64,000 bases of DNA from Chitinispirillales bacterium ANBcel5. GTDB lineage: Bacteria; Fibrobacterota; Chitinivibrionia; Chitinivibrionales; Chitinispirillaceae. Under the pieces are notes generated by a model. It worked only from the letters and a program-made list of their open reading frames with translations. It was not told where the DNA came from and ran no database searches. The stretch lies in NCBI GenBank assembly GCA_029688955.1, contig JARUKZ010000022.1, positions 1-64,000 of the forward strand, in the 5' to 3' direction. Shown piece after piece: positions 25,857 through 34,918 of the stretch (the first letter of the stretch is position 1; the number at the start of each line of letters is the position of its first letter). The translations under genes were made by a program, and so were the position numbers.

Positions 25857-26648
25857 ATGCAGGATCTGGCTTTATCAATTGAACATGTGCAGTATGTTGT
25901 GCTGATTTTTGTGCGAATTAGCACAATTATGGCTTTGTTACCTATTTTTGGGGCTAGCTATGTTCCCACACAGCTAAAAGTTGCTTTATCACTTCTACTG
26001 TCAATTGCACTCTTTTCGACACTTTTAGCATCAGGACTTCCAGATTTAGCGAGTGAATTTTCCCTGGGAATGTTTATTTTGATGGTTATCAAAGAAGCTG
26101 CGGTTGGGTTAGCAATTGGTTTCGCCTCATCTTTTCTCTTTACTGCGGTTCAGTTTGCAGGTCGATTGATTGACACGGAAATGGGGTTTGGTTTTGTTGA
26201 GCTTGCTGATCCATTTTCCGGGGACCAGGTAACTGCTCTGGGGCAATTTCAGGTAATTATTTTTACTATTCTGTTTTTACTCTTCAACGGACATTACTTT
26301 CTGTTACTATCAATTCAGAGAAGTTTTGATGTTATTCCATTGATGGCGGCCGAATTTAACACCCAGGGGCTTTCAATTCACATAACCTCTATGATCAGCA
26401 ATATTTTCATACTGGCCATCAGATTATCAGCACCTATTTTTGTAACACTGATTTTAACGGAAATATCAATGGGAATTGTAGCCAGGACCGTTCCTCAAAT
26501 AAACATTTTCTTTGTTGGGTTACCTCTCAAGGTACTGGTGGGTTTAGGTACTTTATTTATTGCACTCCCGATGCTTGCGGCCCTCTTTAGGAGTATGGTT
26601 GACCAACTTATTCAGGATATATGGAGATTGTTGTACCTTATGGCATAA
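25857..26648 (+). CDS. fliR: Flagellar export gate protein FliR
   Basis: FliR closes the FliP-FliQ assembly. The protein shows the expected six or so membrane segments. Motifs include FVRISTIMALLPIFGASYVP, KEAAVGLAIGFASSFLFTAV, QFAGRLIDTEMGFGFVELAD and GIVARTVPQINIFFVGLPLK. Length of 263 residues is normal, so this is not a FliR-FlhB fusion. It starts directly after the fliQ stop; flhB follows after 66 bases. Confidence 0.94.
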   Translation: MQDLALSIEHVQYVVLIFVRISTIMALLPIFGASYVPTQLKVALSLLLSIALFSTLLASGLPDLASEFSLGMFILMVIKEAAVGLAIGFASSFLFTAVQFAGRLIDTEMGFGFVELADPFSGDQVTALGQFQVIIFTILFLLFNGHYFLLLSIQRSFDVIPLMAAEFNTQGLSIHITSMISNIFILAIRLSAPIFVTLILTEISMGIVARTVPQINIFFVGLPLKVLVGLGTLFIALPMLAALFRSMVDQLIQDIWRLLYLMA

Positions 26649-26714
26649 CAATGTGATATAATTGTTTCAAGATCGGTTGGTGATTTTAGTCTTTCGGGAT
26701 GGAAAAAGTAGGTT

Positions 26715-27785
26715 ATGGCTGAAGATACAACAGAAGAAAAATCGGAAGCCCCATCGGAGAAACGGCGACAGGATTCTCGTGAAAAGGGTACTGTAGCAAA
26801 GAGTACAGAAGTAAATTCTGTAATGGTACTTTTAACTGCTCTTTTTATGATGCGGCTTACCGGACCCTGGTTAATAGACGAACTTGTCGCTGGTATCAAT
26901 GAATTCTTTGCCTTTGGCAATGATATTTCAATGAGTGTTGAATTGTGTGTACAAGTGCTTAGAAGTATGATATTTTTGGCCTTAAGAACAATTTTACCAA
27001 TTGTTGGAAGTATTCTGGTCATAGGAGTAATAGCTAATATAATCCAGATTGGGTTTCTTTTTACATTACAGCCATTAACTCCAAAACTTGAAAAAATCAG
27101 CCCATTAAGTGGCGCGAAAAGACTTTTTTCAATGCGTTCACTTGTGGAGTTGATGAAAAATCTCTTTAAACTTATAATTATAGGCACTGTTGCATATTTA
27201 ACCATACGGGGAGAGTATGACAGGATGCTTGTGCTTTCAGACGCCTCTGTTTTGGTTATCTGGAACTTCATTCTTGAAGTCGCCTTTAAAATGATTCTAA
27301 GGGTTGCACTGGTACTAATACTCATTGCTGTTTTGGATTACGGGTACCAGAGATTTGAGCATGAGAAGAAATTAAAGATGACTCATCAGGAAGTAAAGGA
27401 AGAGCGTAAGCAGATGGAGGGAGACCCGCAGATAAAATCACGTGTAAGAGCACTGCAAAGGGAAATGGCACGACGTAGAATGATGCAGGAAGTTCCTAAA
27501 GCAACGGTAGTTATAACTAACCCAACTCATATAGCCATAGCATTGCGATATGAGCCATCTGAAAGTGAAGCTCCGATTGTTATTGCAAAGGGTAAAAAAC
27601 ATTCAGCAGAAAAGATAAAGCAGCTTGCAAATGAGCACAATGTTCCTATTGTGGAAGATAAACCGCTGGCAAGAGCAATGTATGATAAAATAGAGGTTGG
27701 TTTTGAAATACCAATGGAATTTTTTACCGCTGTAGCGGAAATTATGGCATATGTATTTAAGCTCAAAAACAAAAGTGCAGCTTAA
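26715..27785 (+). CDS. flhB: Flagellar export switch protein FlhB
   Basis: FlhB controls the change of substrate class with FliK. The N-terminal tail EKSEAPSEKRRQDSREKG is typical. Four membrane segments follow, and the cytoplasmic domain contains the self-cleaving NPTH motif at residues 269-272, in VVITNPTHIAIALRY. IVEDKPLARAMYD completes the signature. Length is 356 residues. All features for autocleavage and export switching are present. Confidence 0.95.
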   Translation: MAEDTTEEKSEAPSEKRRQDSREKGTVAKSTEVNSVMVLLTALFMMRLTGPWLIDELVAGINEFFAFGNDISMSVELCVQVLRSMIFLALRTILPIVGSILVIGVIANIIQIGFLFTLQPLTPKLEKISPLSGAKRLFSMRSLVELMKNLFKLIIIGTVAYLTIRGEYDRMLVLSDASVLVIWNFILEVAFKMILRVALVLILIAVLDYGYQRFEHEKKLKMTHQEVKEERKQMEGDPQIKSRVRALQREMARRRMMQEVPKATVVITNPTHIAIALRYEPSESEAPIVIAKGKKHSAEKIKQLANEHNVPIVEDKPLARAMYDKIEVGFEIPMEFFTAVAEIMAYVFKLKNKSAA

Positions 27786-27878
27786 AAACAAAGTATAGAA
27801 TTATAAGATTTGCGGTGAAGAAAAAATAATACTACAATTTAAAAAAGCGCAACTTGTTTATTTTGAGATGATAGTGGA

Positions 27879-29975
27879 ATGAAAACAACAGGAATACCAT
27901 CTTCGCTTAGTGGGGTTATGAACTCCTCTGTGCTTGGCAAACTTGCCGCACAGCGAGATTTGCTTATAGTTCTTGGTGTGGTCGGAATACTAATAGTAAT
28001 GGTTATTCCTATTCCAACCATACTTATGGATCTACTTCTCTCTTTAAACCTGTGTCTCGCGCTGATTATTCTTCTTGTATCTATGTACAACAAAGAGGCC
28101 CTGGAGTTCTCTGTTTTTCCTTCACTGTTACTAACAGTTACACTATTTAGATTATCCCTTAATGTTGCTACCACCCGTTTGATTCTTAGTCAGGCTGATG
28201 CTGGTCAGGTGGTAAGGGTATTCGGTCAGTTTGTAACAAGAGGAAATATGGTGGTGGGATTTATCATATTTCTCATTTTGGTAATCATTCAGTTTGTTGT
28301 TATTACAAAGGGCGCTGGAAGAATTGCTGAAGTTGCCGCAAGATTTACATTAGATGCTATGCCAGGTAAACAGATGGCTATTGATGCAGATCTAAATGCC
28401 GGATTAATCAACGAAGAGCAGGCAAGAAACCGTCGCACACAGATTGCAAGAGAAGCTGACTTTTACGGGGCAATGGATGGTGCTTCCAAATTTGTCAGAG
28501 GGGATGCAATAGCAGGTATTCTTATCACCATAATTAATGTAATCGGTGGTTTTATTATTGGTGTCGCTCAGATGAATTTGGGGTTTGCCGAATCGCTTTC
28601 TGTATATACTATGCTAACCATTGGAGATGGACTTGTTTCACAGATTCCAGCCCTGATGATATCAACCGGTGCGGGTATACTGGTAAGTAGAGCTGCTTCT
28701 CAAAATGATCTGGGACATGAGATTACTCATCAGCTTTTCTCAAAACCCAAAGTTCTTGGAGTAGCGGGAGGGATGATGTGGTTTTTTGCTGCAATACCAG
28801 GGTTTCCAAAAATTCCTTTCATAGTTCTTGGGGCAATCTCATTATCTGTTGCGTATATTGGCTACCAGCGCAATAAAGAGGAACAGAAAAAGTTGCAGGA
28901 ACCACAGGTAGAAAATGAGCCCCAGGAGGAGAGAGTTGAGGACTATTTACATGTAGATCCCATGGAACTTGAAATAGGCTATGGTCTTATTCCACTGGTG
29001 GACGCAAAGCAGGGCGGAGATCTACTGGACCGAATTACGATGATACGACGTCAGTTAGCCACTGAGCTAGGAATAATCATTCCACCCGTGAGGATAAGGG
29101 ACAATATTCAGATAAAGGCAAGTGAGTACAGGGTTAAGATAAGGACTATCGAAGTAGGTAAAGGTGAATTGATGAGTGGGGCCTACCTTGCAATGGATTC
29201 TGGTACAGTAACAAAGAAAATCCGAGGTGTGCAAACTATAGAACCTGCATTTGGACTTCCGGCTCTGTGGATTACTGAAAGTCAAAAAGAAGACGCAGAA
29301 CTCAATGGATACACAGTTGTAGAGTTACCTGCTGTTCTGGCAACACATCTTACCGAAGTTATCAAACGACACGGTCATGAATTACTTACACGTCAGGATG
29401 TAAGAACTCTTATTGATAATGTCAAAGAACACAGTGCTACTGTGGTTGAAGAACTGATACCTGGTTTAATGAGTATAGGTGATATTCATAAGGTTTTACA
29501 AAATTTGCTTAGAGAAAAAGTTTCAATAAGGGACCTTGTATTAATCCTTGAGACGCTGGCAAATGTTGCACCTAAGAGTAAAAATCCTGATATATTAACT
29601 GAATATGTGAGAAACGCTTTGGCTGCTCAGATATGTGAAACCTGTAAAAGCGAAGATGGAATAGTACCGGTAATTACCCTTGATCCAAACCTTGAGGCGC
29701 AATTAGAAGGTGCAATTCAGGAAACCGATGGTGGTATCAGGTTTGCCCTGTCACCTTCAGATGTAAATAGAATTATCTCTGCTTTAACTGAACAGGTCGA
29801 ATCTGTACGAAAAACAGGAGAATTACCTATTGTTATATGCTCGCCAACTATACGAATACAGCTTAAACGATTGACCGAAACATCTCATCCTGATCTCATT
29901 GTGCTTTCATATAACGAAATCGTACCTGGAATTGAAATCAGATCAATGGGAATGATTACACTTGATGGTAAATGA
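27879..29975 (+). CDS. flhA: Flagellar export gate protein FlhA
   Basis: FlhA is the nonameric gate that docks chaperone-substrate complexes. The N-terminal third has about eight membrane helices. The conserved cytoplasmic FHIPEP-type region shows RFTLDAMPGKQMAIDADLNA and GAMDGASKFVRGDAIAGIL. The C-terminal cytoplasmic domain contains QDVRTLIDNVKEH and NLLREKVSIRDLVLILETLA. Length is 698 residues, as usual. The site before the ATG is only weakly Shine-Dalgarno-like. Confidence 0.96.
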   Translation: MKTTGIPSSLSGVMNSSVLGKLAAQRDLLIVLGVVGILIVMVIPIPTILMDLLLSLNLCLALIILLVSMYNKEALEFSVFPSLLLTVTLFRLSLNVATTRLILSQADAGQVVRVFGQFVTRGNMVVGFIIFLILVIIQFVVITKGAGRIAEVAARFTLDAMPGKQMAIDADLNAGLINEEQARNRRTQIAREADFYGAMDGASKFVRGDAIAGILITIINVIGGFIIGVAQMNLGFAESLSVYTMLTIGDGLVSQIPALMISTGAGILVSRAASQNDLGHEITHQLFSKPKVLGVAGGMMWFFAAIPGFPKIPFIVLGAISLSVAYIGYQRNKEEQKKLQEPQVENEPQEERVEDYLHVDPMELEIGYGLIPLVDAKQGGDLLDRITMIRRQLATELGIIIPPVRIRDNIQIKASEYRVKIRTIEVGKGELMSGAYLAMDSGTVTKKIRGVQTIEPAFGLPALWITESQKEDAELNGYTVVELPAVLATHLTEVIKRHGHELLTRQDVRTLIDNVKEHSATVVEELIPGLMSIGDIHKVLQNLLREKVSIRDLVLILETLANVAPKSKNPDILTEYVRNALAAQICETCKSEDGIVPVITLDPNLEAQLEGAIQETDGGIRFALSPSDVNRIISALTEQVESVRKTGELPIVICSPTIRIQLKRLTETSHPDLIVLSYNEIVPGIEIRSMGMITLDGK

Positions 29976-30011
29976 TTTGAAAGAAAGAGCAATTAAAGGA
30001 AAGATATAAAA

Positions 30012-31307
30012 ATGAGAATAAAAAAATATGTTGCAAAGAGTATGCGGGAAGCATTGCTTCAGATTAAAGATGAACTTGGAGAGGAAGCTATCATTTTAAA
30101 AACCAGAAAGATTCCCAAAAAAGTATTTGGGATTGCTGGTCAGGATGAGGTTGAGGTTACCGCTGCTATTGATGATGCAAATGTAAGAAAAGAAAATTTT
30201 CCTCCTCTAAGAGTAAATGAACCTGGTACTTATGATCGAAAACCACTGGAAACTTCTTTGAAAAACAGAATCCCACCCCCGGAGTTACCAGAATTAAAAG
30301 CAAAGGAAGCCTACACTGGTAGGGTAACTGAAAAGATTACTACCAGGCAGTATCCACCTTTTGAAAGAGCAAAAAAGCAAACTCCGGAACGAGACAATCT
30401 CAACAATGAGGGTAAAGAAGAAATTCATGAGCTTCGGGAAAATATTAAAGAACTAAAGGACTTGGTTAAAACAATTCTCAATGATAACACGAGAGCAAAA
30501 AAGCACGATAATGTTACTAATAGTGGTATTGGTTGGGAAAAAGTTAAACAAATTTTGTTAAGTTCTGAGGTAAAAGATAATCTTGCCCAAAAGTTAATTG
30601 CTTCGATTCAGGAAACCGGTGTATTAAATGGTTCTGAGTTAGAACAGGGCATGGTAAAAGCAATAGGAGCACAGTTTCCGGTATCTGGTCCACTTAGGTT
30701 AAAAAAACAAAAACCTTTGGTTGTCGCTTTTGTTGGTCCTACCGGTTCAGGGAAAACTACTACGCTTGCTAAACTTGCAGCACACTGCAAAATAAATAAA
30801 AGCAAGGAGGTCTCAATAATTACTGCGGATACTTATAGAATTGCTGCCATTGAGCAGATAAGAATGTTTGCAGATATTGTAAAAGTAGGGCTCCAGGTTG
30901 TTTTTTCTCCAGAGGAAGTGGCAGCTGCATTAGAGGTATGTGGAGATGATGATGTAGTGTTTATAGATACAGCAGGAAGAAGTCAGAGAAACACCGAGCA
31001 TATGAAAGATTTGACCGATCTTATTTCGGTTTTAAGGCCTGATGAAACCCATCTGGTACTTAGCGCAACGACTAAAGATTCTGATCTTATGGAGAATATA
31101 AAATATTACCGGTCTCTTGGAGTAAATCGACTTCTTTTTACAAAGCTTGATGAAACTGTAAAACTCGGTAATATTTATAACACTGTTAGTGAAAGTAGAG
31201 TACCAGTATCATACCTTACATTCGGACAAAGTGTTCCTGATGATATAGAATTAGCTAAGGCAACAACATTTGTCTCTCGATTAATGGAAGGGTACCGATT
31301 TGAATGA
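30012..31307 (+). CDS. flhF: Flagellar placement GTPase FlhF
   Basis: FlhF is an SRP-type GTPase that marks the site and number of flagella. The N-terminal basic region (MRIKKYVAKSMREALLQIKD...ILKTRK) is the FlhF B domain. A variable linker of about 130 residues follows. The NG domain has the P loop GPTGSGKTTT near residue 242, DTYRIAAIEQI, DTAGRSQRN and FTKLDET. Length is 431 residues. AAAGGAAAG precedes the ATG. Its last codons overlap the start of flhG. Confidence 0.94.
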   Translation: MRIKKYVAKSMREALLQIKDELGEEAIILKTRKIPKKVFGIAGQDEVEVTAAIDDANVRKENFPPLRVNEPGTYDRKPLETSLKNRIPPPELPELKAKEAYTGRVTEKITTRQYPPFERAKKQTPERDNLNNEGKEEIHELRENIKELKDLVKTILNDNTRAKKHDNVTNSGIGWEKVKQILLSSEVKDNLAQKLIASIQETGVLNGSELEQGMVKAIGAQFPVSGPLRLKKQKPLVVAFVGPTGSGKTTTLAKLAAHCKINKSKEVSIITADTYRIAAIEQIRMFADIVKVGLQVVFSPEEVAAALEVCGDDDVVFIDTAGRSQRNTEHMKDLTDLISVLRPDETHLVLSATTKDSDLMENIKYYRSLGVNRLLFTKLDETVKLGNIYNTVSESRVPVSYLTFGQSVPDDIELAKATTFVSRLMEGYRFE

Positions 31308-32184
31308 TCAGGCGCAGAAATTAAGAGAAATTGTAAAAAGCCGGGAGATAATCAGAGGTGAGTCCAGGGTAAACTTCCAAACCCGTCACACTACCTTGCA
31401 GCGCTGTAAAACACTTGCTGTAACAAGTGGTAAGGGCGGGGTAGGAAAAAGTACTATTTCGCTGGTTCTTTCTGCATCACTCTCCGCACTTAATAAAAGG
31501 GTGTTGTTGTTGGATGCTGATCTGGGGCTTGCAAATGTTCATATTTTAACCGGCATCGCCCCCAAAAAAACGCTTTCACATGTTGTATCAGGTGAATGTG
31601 AGCTTGAGGATATTGTGCTTAAAGGGCCGTGTGCGGTAGATATTATACCAGGAGCTTCTGGGCTTGAAGATCTTGCCAATATAGATGCGGCACGATTAGA
31701 GAAACTGCGCCATGACTTCCTAAACCTTGAAAGCAGATATGATTATATGGTTACCGATACAGGTGCTGGCATAGGATCAACAGTTATACAATTTGCATCT
31801 AATGCAGATAAAGTGATTCTGGTGATGTCTGCAGACCCCACATCTTTAGCAGATGCATACGCCATGGTTAAAGTATTATATGAACGAGGTAACAGAGAGA
31901 TCGCAGTACTAGTGAATATGGTTGGTTCTGATAGGGAAGGTATTGAAACATTTGACAGGCTCAATGCATTAGTGATAAAATTCTTAAAGACGCCTGTTGA
32001 GCTTATTGGCGTACTGCTCAATGATGGAGAAGTGCGTAAGAATATTAGGGCTCAGAGAATGCCATTAGCGCTTAAATCGCGTAACCGGTTTTTTTTGAGA
32101 ACGGCTGCGTTGGGAAGAAAGATCAGCGGTGTTAAAACAGTTCAGGGGAAAACCAGTTTTTTCTCAAAACTGCTGGGTGCTTAG
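31300..32184 (+). CDS. flhG: Flagellar number regulator FlhG (MinD-like ATPase)
   Basis: FlhG counteracts FlhF to limit flagella number. The deviant Walker A motif is SGKGGVGKS near residue 43, followed by LLLDADLGLANVHILTG and DTGAGIGS. The N-terminal QAQKLREIVKSRE is a short DQAxxLR-type activator helix for FlhF, typical of FlhG/YlxH. Length is 294 residues. The gene overlaps flhF by 8 bases. Confidence 0.93.
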   Translation: MNDQAQKLREIVKSREIIRGESRVNFQTRHTTLQRCKTLAVTSGKGGVGKSTISLVLSASLSALNKRVLLLDADLGLANVHILTGIAPKKTLSHVVSGECELEDIVLKGPCAVDIIPGASGLEDLANIDAARLEKLRHDFLNLESRYDYMVTDTGAGIGSTVIQFASNADKVILVMSADPTSLADAYAMVKVLYERGNREIAVLVNMVGSDREGIETFDRLNALVIKFLKTPVELIGVLLNDGEVRKNIRAQRMPLALKSRNRFFLRTAALGRKISGVKTVQGKTSFFSKLLGA

Positions 32185-32249
32185 TCTACGCTCTTCAAGT
32201 GGGGAATTTAGAGTGGTAGAAATAGTAATGAACACTTTGAGAGGCAGAT

Positions 32250-32615
32250 ATGATTCTTTGGATTAAACGATTTGCTTGGGTTATTTCTGTAAGCGTGTTC
32301 TTTGCTACACTACTTATAAGTATGGATTTTTCGAACTTTTTTAATCTGGCAAACGTTTTAGGGGCTGTAATAAAAGCTATGATTGCAGCTTCTTTTTTCT
32401 GGTTTGTGGGATTTATTTTTGGTGATATCTTTGTAAAAGGGTTAATCGGTGATATCCCCTTTGATAAAAAAAATCTGGTAGAAGGAGGGTTACTTCAAAA
32501 TGTAACTACTCTGCAATTGCGCTTGCAGCAGAATGAATCAGAGATAAAATATATGGATACAGTAGATCCTAAGGGGAAAAAGGGAAAACGTAAGAGAAAG
32601 AAAAAAGCTTCTTAA
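32250..32615 (+). CDS. Small two-helix membrane protein between flhG and fliA, unknown function
   Basis: The 121-residue protein has two membrane segments at about 8-24 and 34-58. A cytoplasmic part with a short coiled region (NVTTLQLRLQQNESEIKY) follows, and the end is very basic (KGKKGKRKRKKK). I recognise no family. AGAGGCAG precedes the ATG. It lies between two flagellar regulators in the same direction, so a role at the cell pole or motor is plausible but unproven. An inverted repeat overlaps its stop codon. Confidence 0.7.
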   Translation: MILWIKRFAWVISVSVFFATLLISMDFSNFFNLANVLGAVIKAMIAASFFWFVGFIFGDIFVKGLIGDIPFDKKNLVEGGLLQNVTTLQLRLQQNESEIKYMDTVDPKGKKGKRKRKKKAS

Positions 32616-32634
32616 ACCATATATGTGGTTTAAG
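32611..32634. other. Inverted repeat overlapping a stop codon
   Basis: CTTAAACCA at 32611-32619 is mirrored by TGGTTTAAG at 32626-32634 around a 6-base loop, and the TAA stop of the preceding gene lies in the left arm. There is no T run after it, so it may be an mRNA-stability hairpin rather than a terminator. Confidence 0.45.
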
Positions 32635-32683
32635 AATTGGGAGTATTGGGCTGAAACTCCATATCTTGCATTAAGAGGTTGCA

Positions 32684-33448
32684 ATGTCGAACATTGATAA
32701 ATTATGGTGTGAATTCAAACAAAACGGTTCAAAGATAGCAAAAGATAAATTGCTGCTTGAATATGCACATTTGGTAAAGTATGTAACCCATCGGATAGCA
32801 CTCAATTTACCACCTTCTGTTGATCGTGATGATCTTACGAGTGCTGGAATAATGGGACTTATAAAAGCAGTTGAAACTTTCGACCCTGAGCGGGGATTTA
32901 AGTTTGAAACATATGCCGGGCATAAGATACGCGGTGCAGTTTTAGACCAATTGAGAGCACTTGATTGGGTTCCTCGATCGGTTCGTCAAAAATCACGTGA
33001 TTTACAACGAGTATTTACCAAACTTGAAAACGAGTTGGGAAGAGCTCCTTATGATGATGAAGTCTGTGAGGAGTTGGGGATTGGAATCAAAGAGTATGAG
33101 GAGATGCTCTCAGAGGTTACCCCCACAACAATCATTTCCCTTGAAGAGGCTATGCCCGACGGTGGCTCAGATTCAAAAGAAATACGTATAATCGATACCA
33201 TTGAAGACCCTGGTAGTGAAAATCCACTGAAAGAACTGGGGTTTACTGAGGTGAAAAATGTTCTTAAAGAAGCAATATCTAATCTCGTTGAAAAAGAAAA
33301 ATTGGTTATTGCACTTTATCACTATGAAGAGCTTACTTTAAAGGAAATTGGTGTGGTGCTGGATTTGACCGAATCGAGGGTGAGCCAGATACACTCAAAA
33401 GCTATACTTAAACTTCGCTCCAAATTACTTCAGAAAATAAATGCCTGA
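32684..33448 (+). CDS. fliA: Flagellar sigma factor FliA (sigma-28)
   Basis: FliA directs late flagellar genes. Region 2 shows LVKYVTHRIALNLPPSVDRD, DLTSAGIMGLIKAVETFDPE and GFKFETYAGHKIRGAVLDQL. Region 3 follows with DWVPRSVRQK. Region 4 ends with LVIALYHYEELTLKEIGVVL and ESRVSQIHSKAILKLR. Length is 254 residues, normal for FliA/WhiG. AGAGGTTG precedes the ATG. No anti-sigma FlgM was found in the window. Confidence 0.95.
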   Translation: MSNIDKLWCEFKQNGSKIAKDKLLLEYAHLVKYVTHRIALNLPPSVDRDDLTSAGIMGLIKAVETFDPERGFKFETYAGHKIRGAVLDQLRALDWVPRSVRQKSRDLQRVFTKLENELGRAPYDDEVCEELGIGIKEYEEMLSEVTPTTIISLEEAMPDGGSDSKEIRIIDTIEDPGSENPLKELGFTEVKNVLKEAISNLVEKEKLVIALYHYEELTLKEIGVVLDLTESRVSQIHSKAILKLRSKLLQKINA

Positions 33449-33472
33449 AGCGTTTGAGCAGGAGAGATGATT

Positions 33473-33778
33473 ATGAGTGGGGTAGATGTACACATCTCTA
33501 TCAATAATGCTCCGCAGATTGAACGGCATCAGTCTGAAAACAAACAAACTCCGCTTGTTTATCAGGATCAAAATCAAAACATTTCAAAACGTCAAATTGA
33601 AAAACGTATTAGAATGCCTGTTGCTCCTGAAGAGACAGTTGGTAAAAAGATAGATCCAAAAAACAGAAAAGATGATGAAAAAAAACAAAAAAAACGCTCC
33701 CAAAGTAAGACGGTAAAGAGGAGAAAAAAACGTAGAAAACCAAACAATGGTGGTTTTTTCGTCGATACTGAAGCGTAG
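33473..33778 (+). CDS. Basic, low-complexity protein downstream of fliA, unknown function
   Basis: I take ATG 33473 (MSGVDVHISINNAPQIERHQ), spaced 8 bases from AGGAG, over ATG 33467. The 101-residue protein is polar. After residue 50 it becomes extremely Lys/Arg-rich (KKQKKRSQSKTVKRRKKRRK), and it ends GGFFVDTEA. It looks disordered apart from a short N-terminal segment. Short charged proteins of this look sit after fliA in some spirochaete and clostridial clusters, but this is an impression only. A nucleic-acid or membrane-binding role is possible. Confidence 0.6.
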   Translation: MSGVDVHISINNAPQIERHQSENKQTPLVYQDQNQNISKRQIEKRIRMPVAPEETVGKKIDPKNRKDDEKKQKKRSQSKTVKRRKKRRKPNNGGFFVDTEA

Positions 33779-33830
33779 TTTCGAGCATACATTACTTAGG
33801 AACTGAAACAATAGGTTTGGAATAGAAAAG

Positions 33831-34769
33831 ATGGACTCAACATATTCAGAATATAGCAGAAAAGGACCGAACCCCTCTGATACTTCACGCATCAAGAGAA
33901 TTACTCAGAGTATTATAGGGCTTCCAACCCTACCCACAGTGATCTCCAAGATGCTGGAGATGATTGATAATCCACGAACATCAGCAACAACTCTGGCCCG
34001 ATTAATTTCTACAGACCAGTCGTTAACCGCAAAAATTCTCAAACTGGCCAATAGTGCTTACTATGGTTTTTCAAGAGAAATTTCTACCGTAAATATGGCA
34101 ATTGTTGTGCTTGGTTTCAACACAGTTAAAGAGATGGGGTTGTGGTTGTCGGTGTTTGATGTTTTTAAGCGCGCTTCAAACAGTAGTGGTGATTTTGATG
34201 CCGCGAGTTTCTGGGAACACTCAGTGGCCTGTGGAGTTGCAGCTCGTATGATTGCCAGAACTAATCAGTCACGCTTTGCCGCTGAAGCATTTGTAGCAGG
34301 TCTGTTACATGATATTGGAAAAATAATCCTGAACCAATATTTCAATGCTGAATTTAACCAGGTGTTAAACCGTGCTGAACAGTGCTCGTTTGAAGAAGCT
34401 GAAAAGGAAGTGATCGGTACGACTCATGGAAGAATAGGCGCATGGTTAACAGAAAAGTGGAATCTGCCATCAATTATCTCTCAAACAATATTGCATCACC
34501 ATACCCCCTGGAATGCTGGAGCAGATAAACATTTTGTTGCCATGGTCACTCTTGGGGATCTTATTTGCCATCTTACCTCAATTGGCAACTCCGGGCGCTT
34601 TTCGGCACCCCCTTACGATGAAAGGCTGTGGAATATATTCATGAAGGCCGGTATTGGTGTCGATGAACCTGATCTTGAAAGGCTTCAAACAGATTTTCTG
34701 GCTGAGTATGATAGATCTGAGGTTTTTCTTTCCTTGATCCATGATTCTGCTGAAAGAAGGAATGTCTGA
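33831..34769 (+). CDS. HDOD-domain signalling protein
   Basis: The HDOD domain spans about residues 30-235: LPTLPTVISKMLEMID, LAKLISTDQSL-type region (ARLISTDQSLTAKILKLANS), AIVVLGFNTVKEMGLW and GLLHDIGKIILNQYF. A degenerate HD-like motif is present in LLHDIGK. HDOD proteins relay signals in chemotaxis, c-di-GMP and stress pathways and usually lack phosphohydrolase activity. Length is 312 residues, with no extra domain. It lies directly after the flagellar cluster, which suggests a motility link. Confidence 0.88.
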   Translation: MDSTYSEYSRKGPNPSDTSRIKRITQSIIGLPTLPTVISKMLEMIDNPRTSATTLARLISTDQSLTAKILKLANSAYYGFSREISTVNMAIVVLGFNTVKEMGLWLSVFDVFKRASNSSGDFDAASFWEHSVACGVAARMIARTNQSRFAAEAFVAGLLHDIGKIILNQYFNAEFNQVLNRAEQCSFEEAEKEVIGTTHGRIGAWLTEKWNLPSIISQTILHHHTPWNAGADKHFVAMVTLGDLICHLTSIGNSGRFSAPPYDERLWNIFMKAGIGVDEPDLERLQTDFLAEYDRSEVFLSLIHDSAERRNV

Positions 34770-34918
34770 TTGTTTGCAGCACAATAAGCAACTCTCAATG
34801 ACGTAATTTGATGTGCATCTCACAAAGAGAGTAATATAGATTTTTTCGGTTCCAATGGCTATATTTGATGTATACACCTCAGGATCTGAGAGCCCTTTTC
34901 TGGAGGAACACGGGTATT

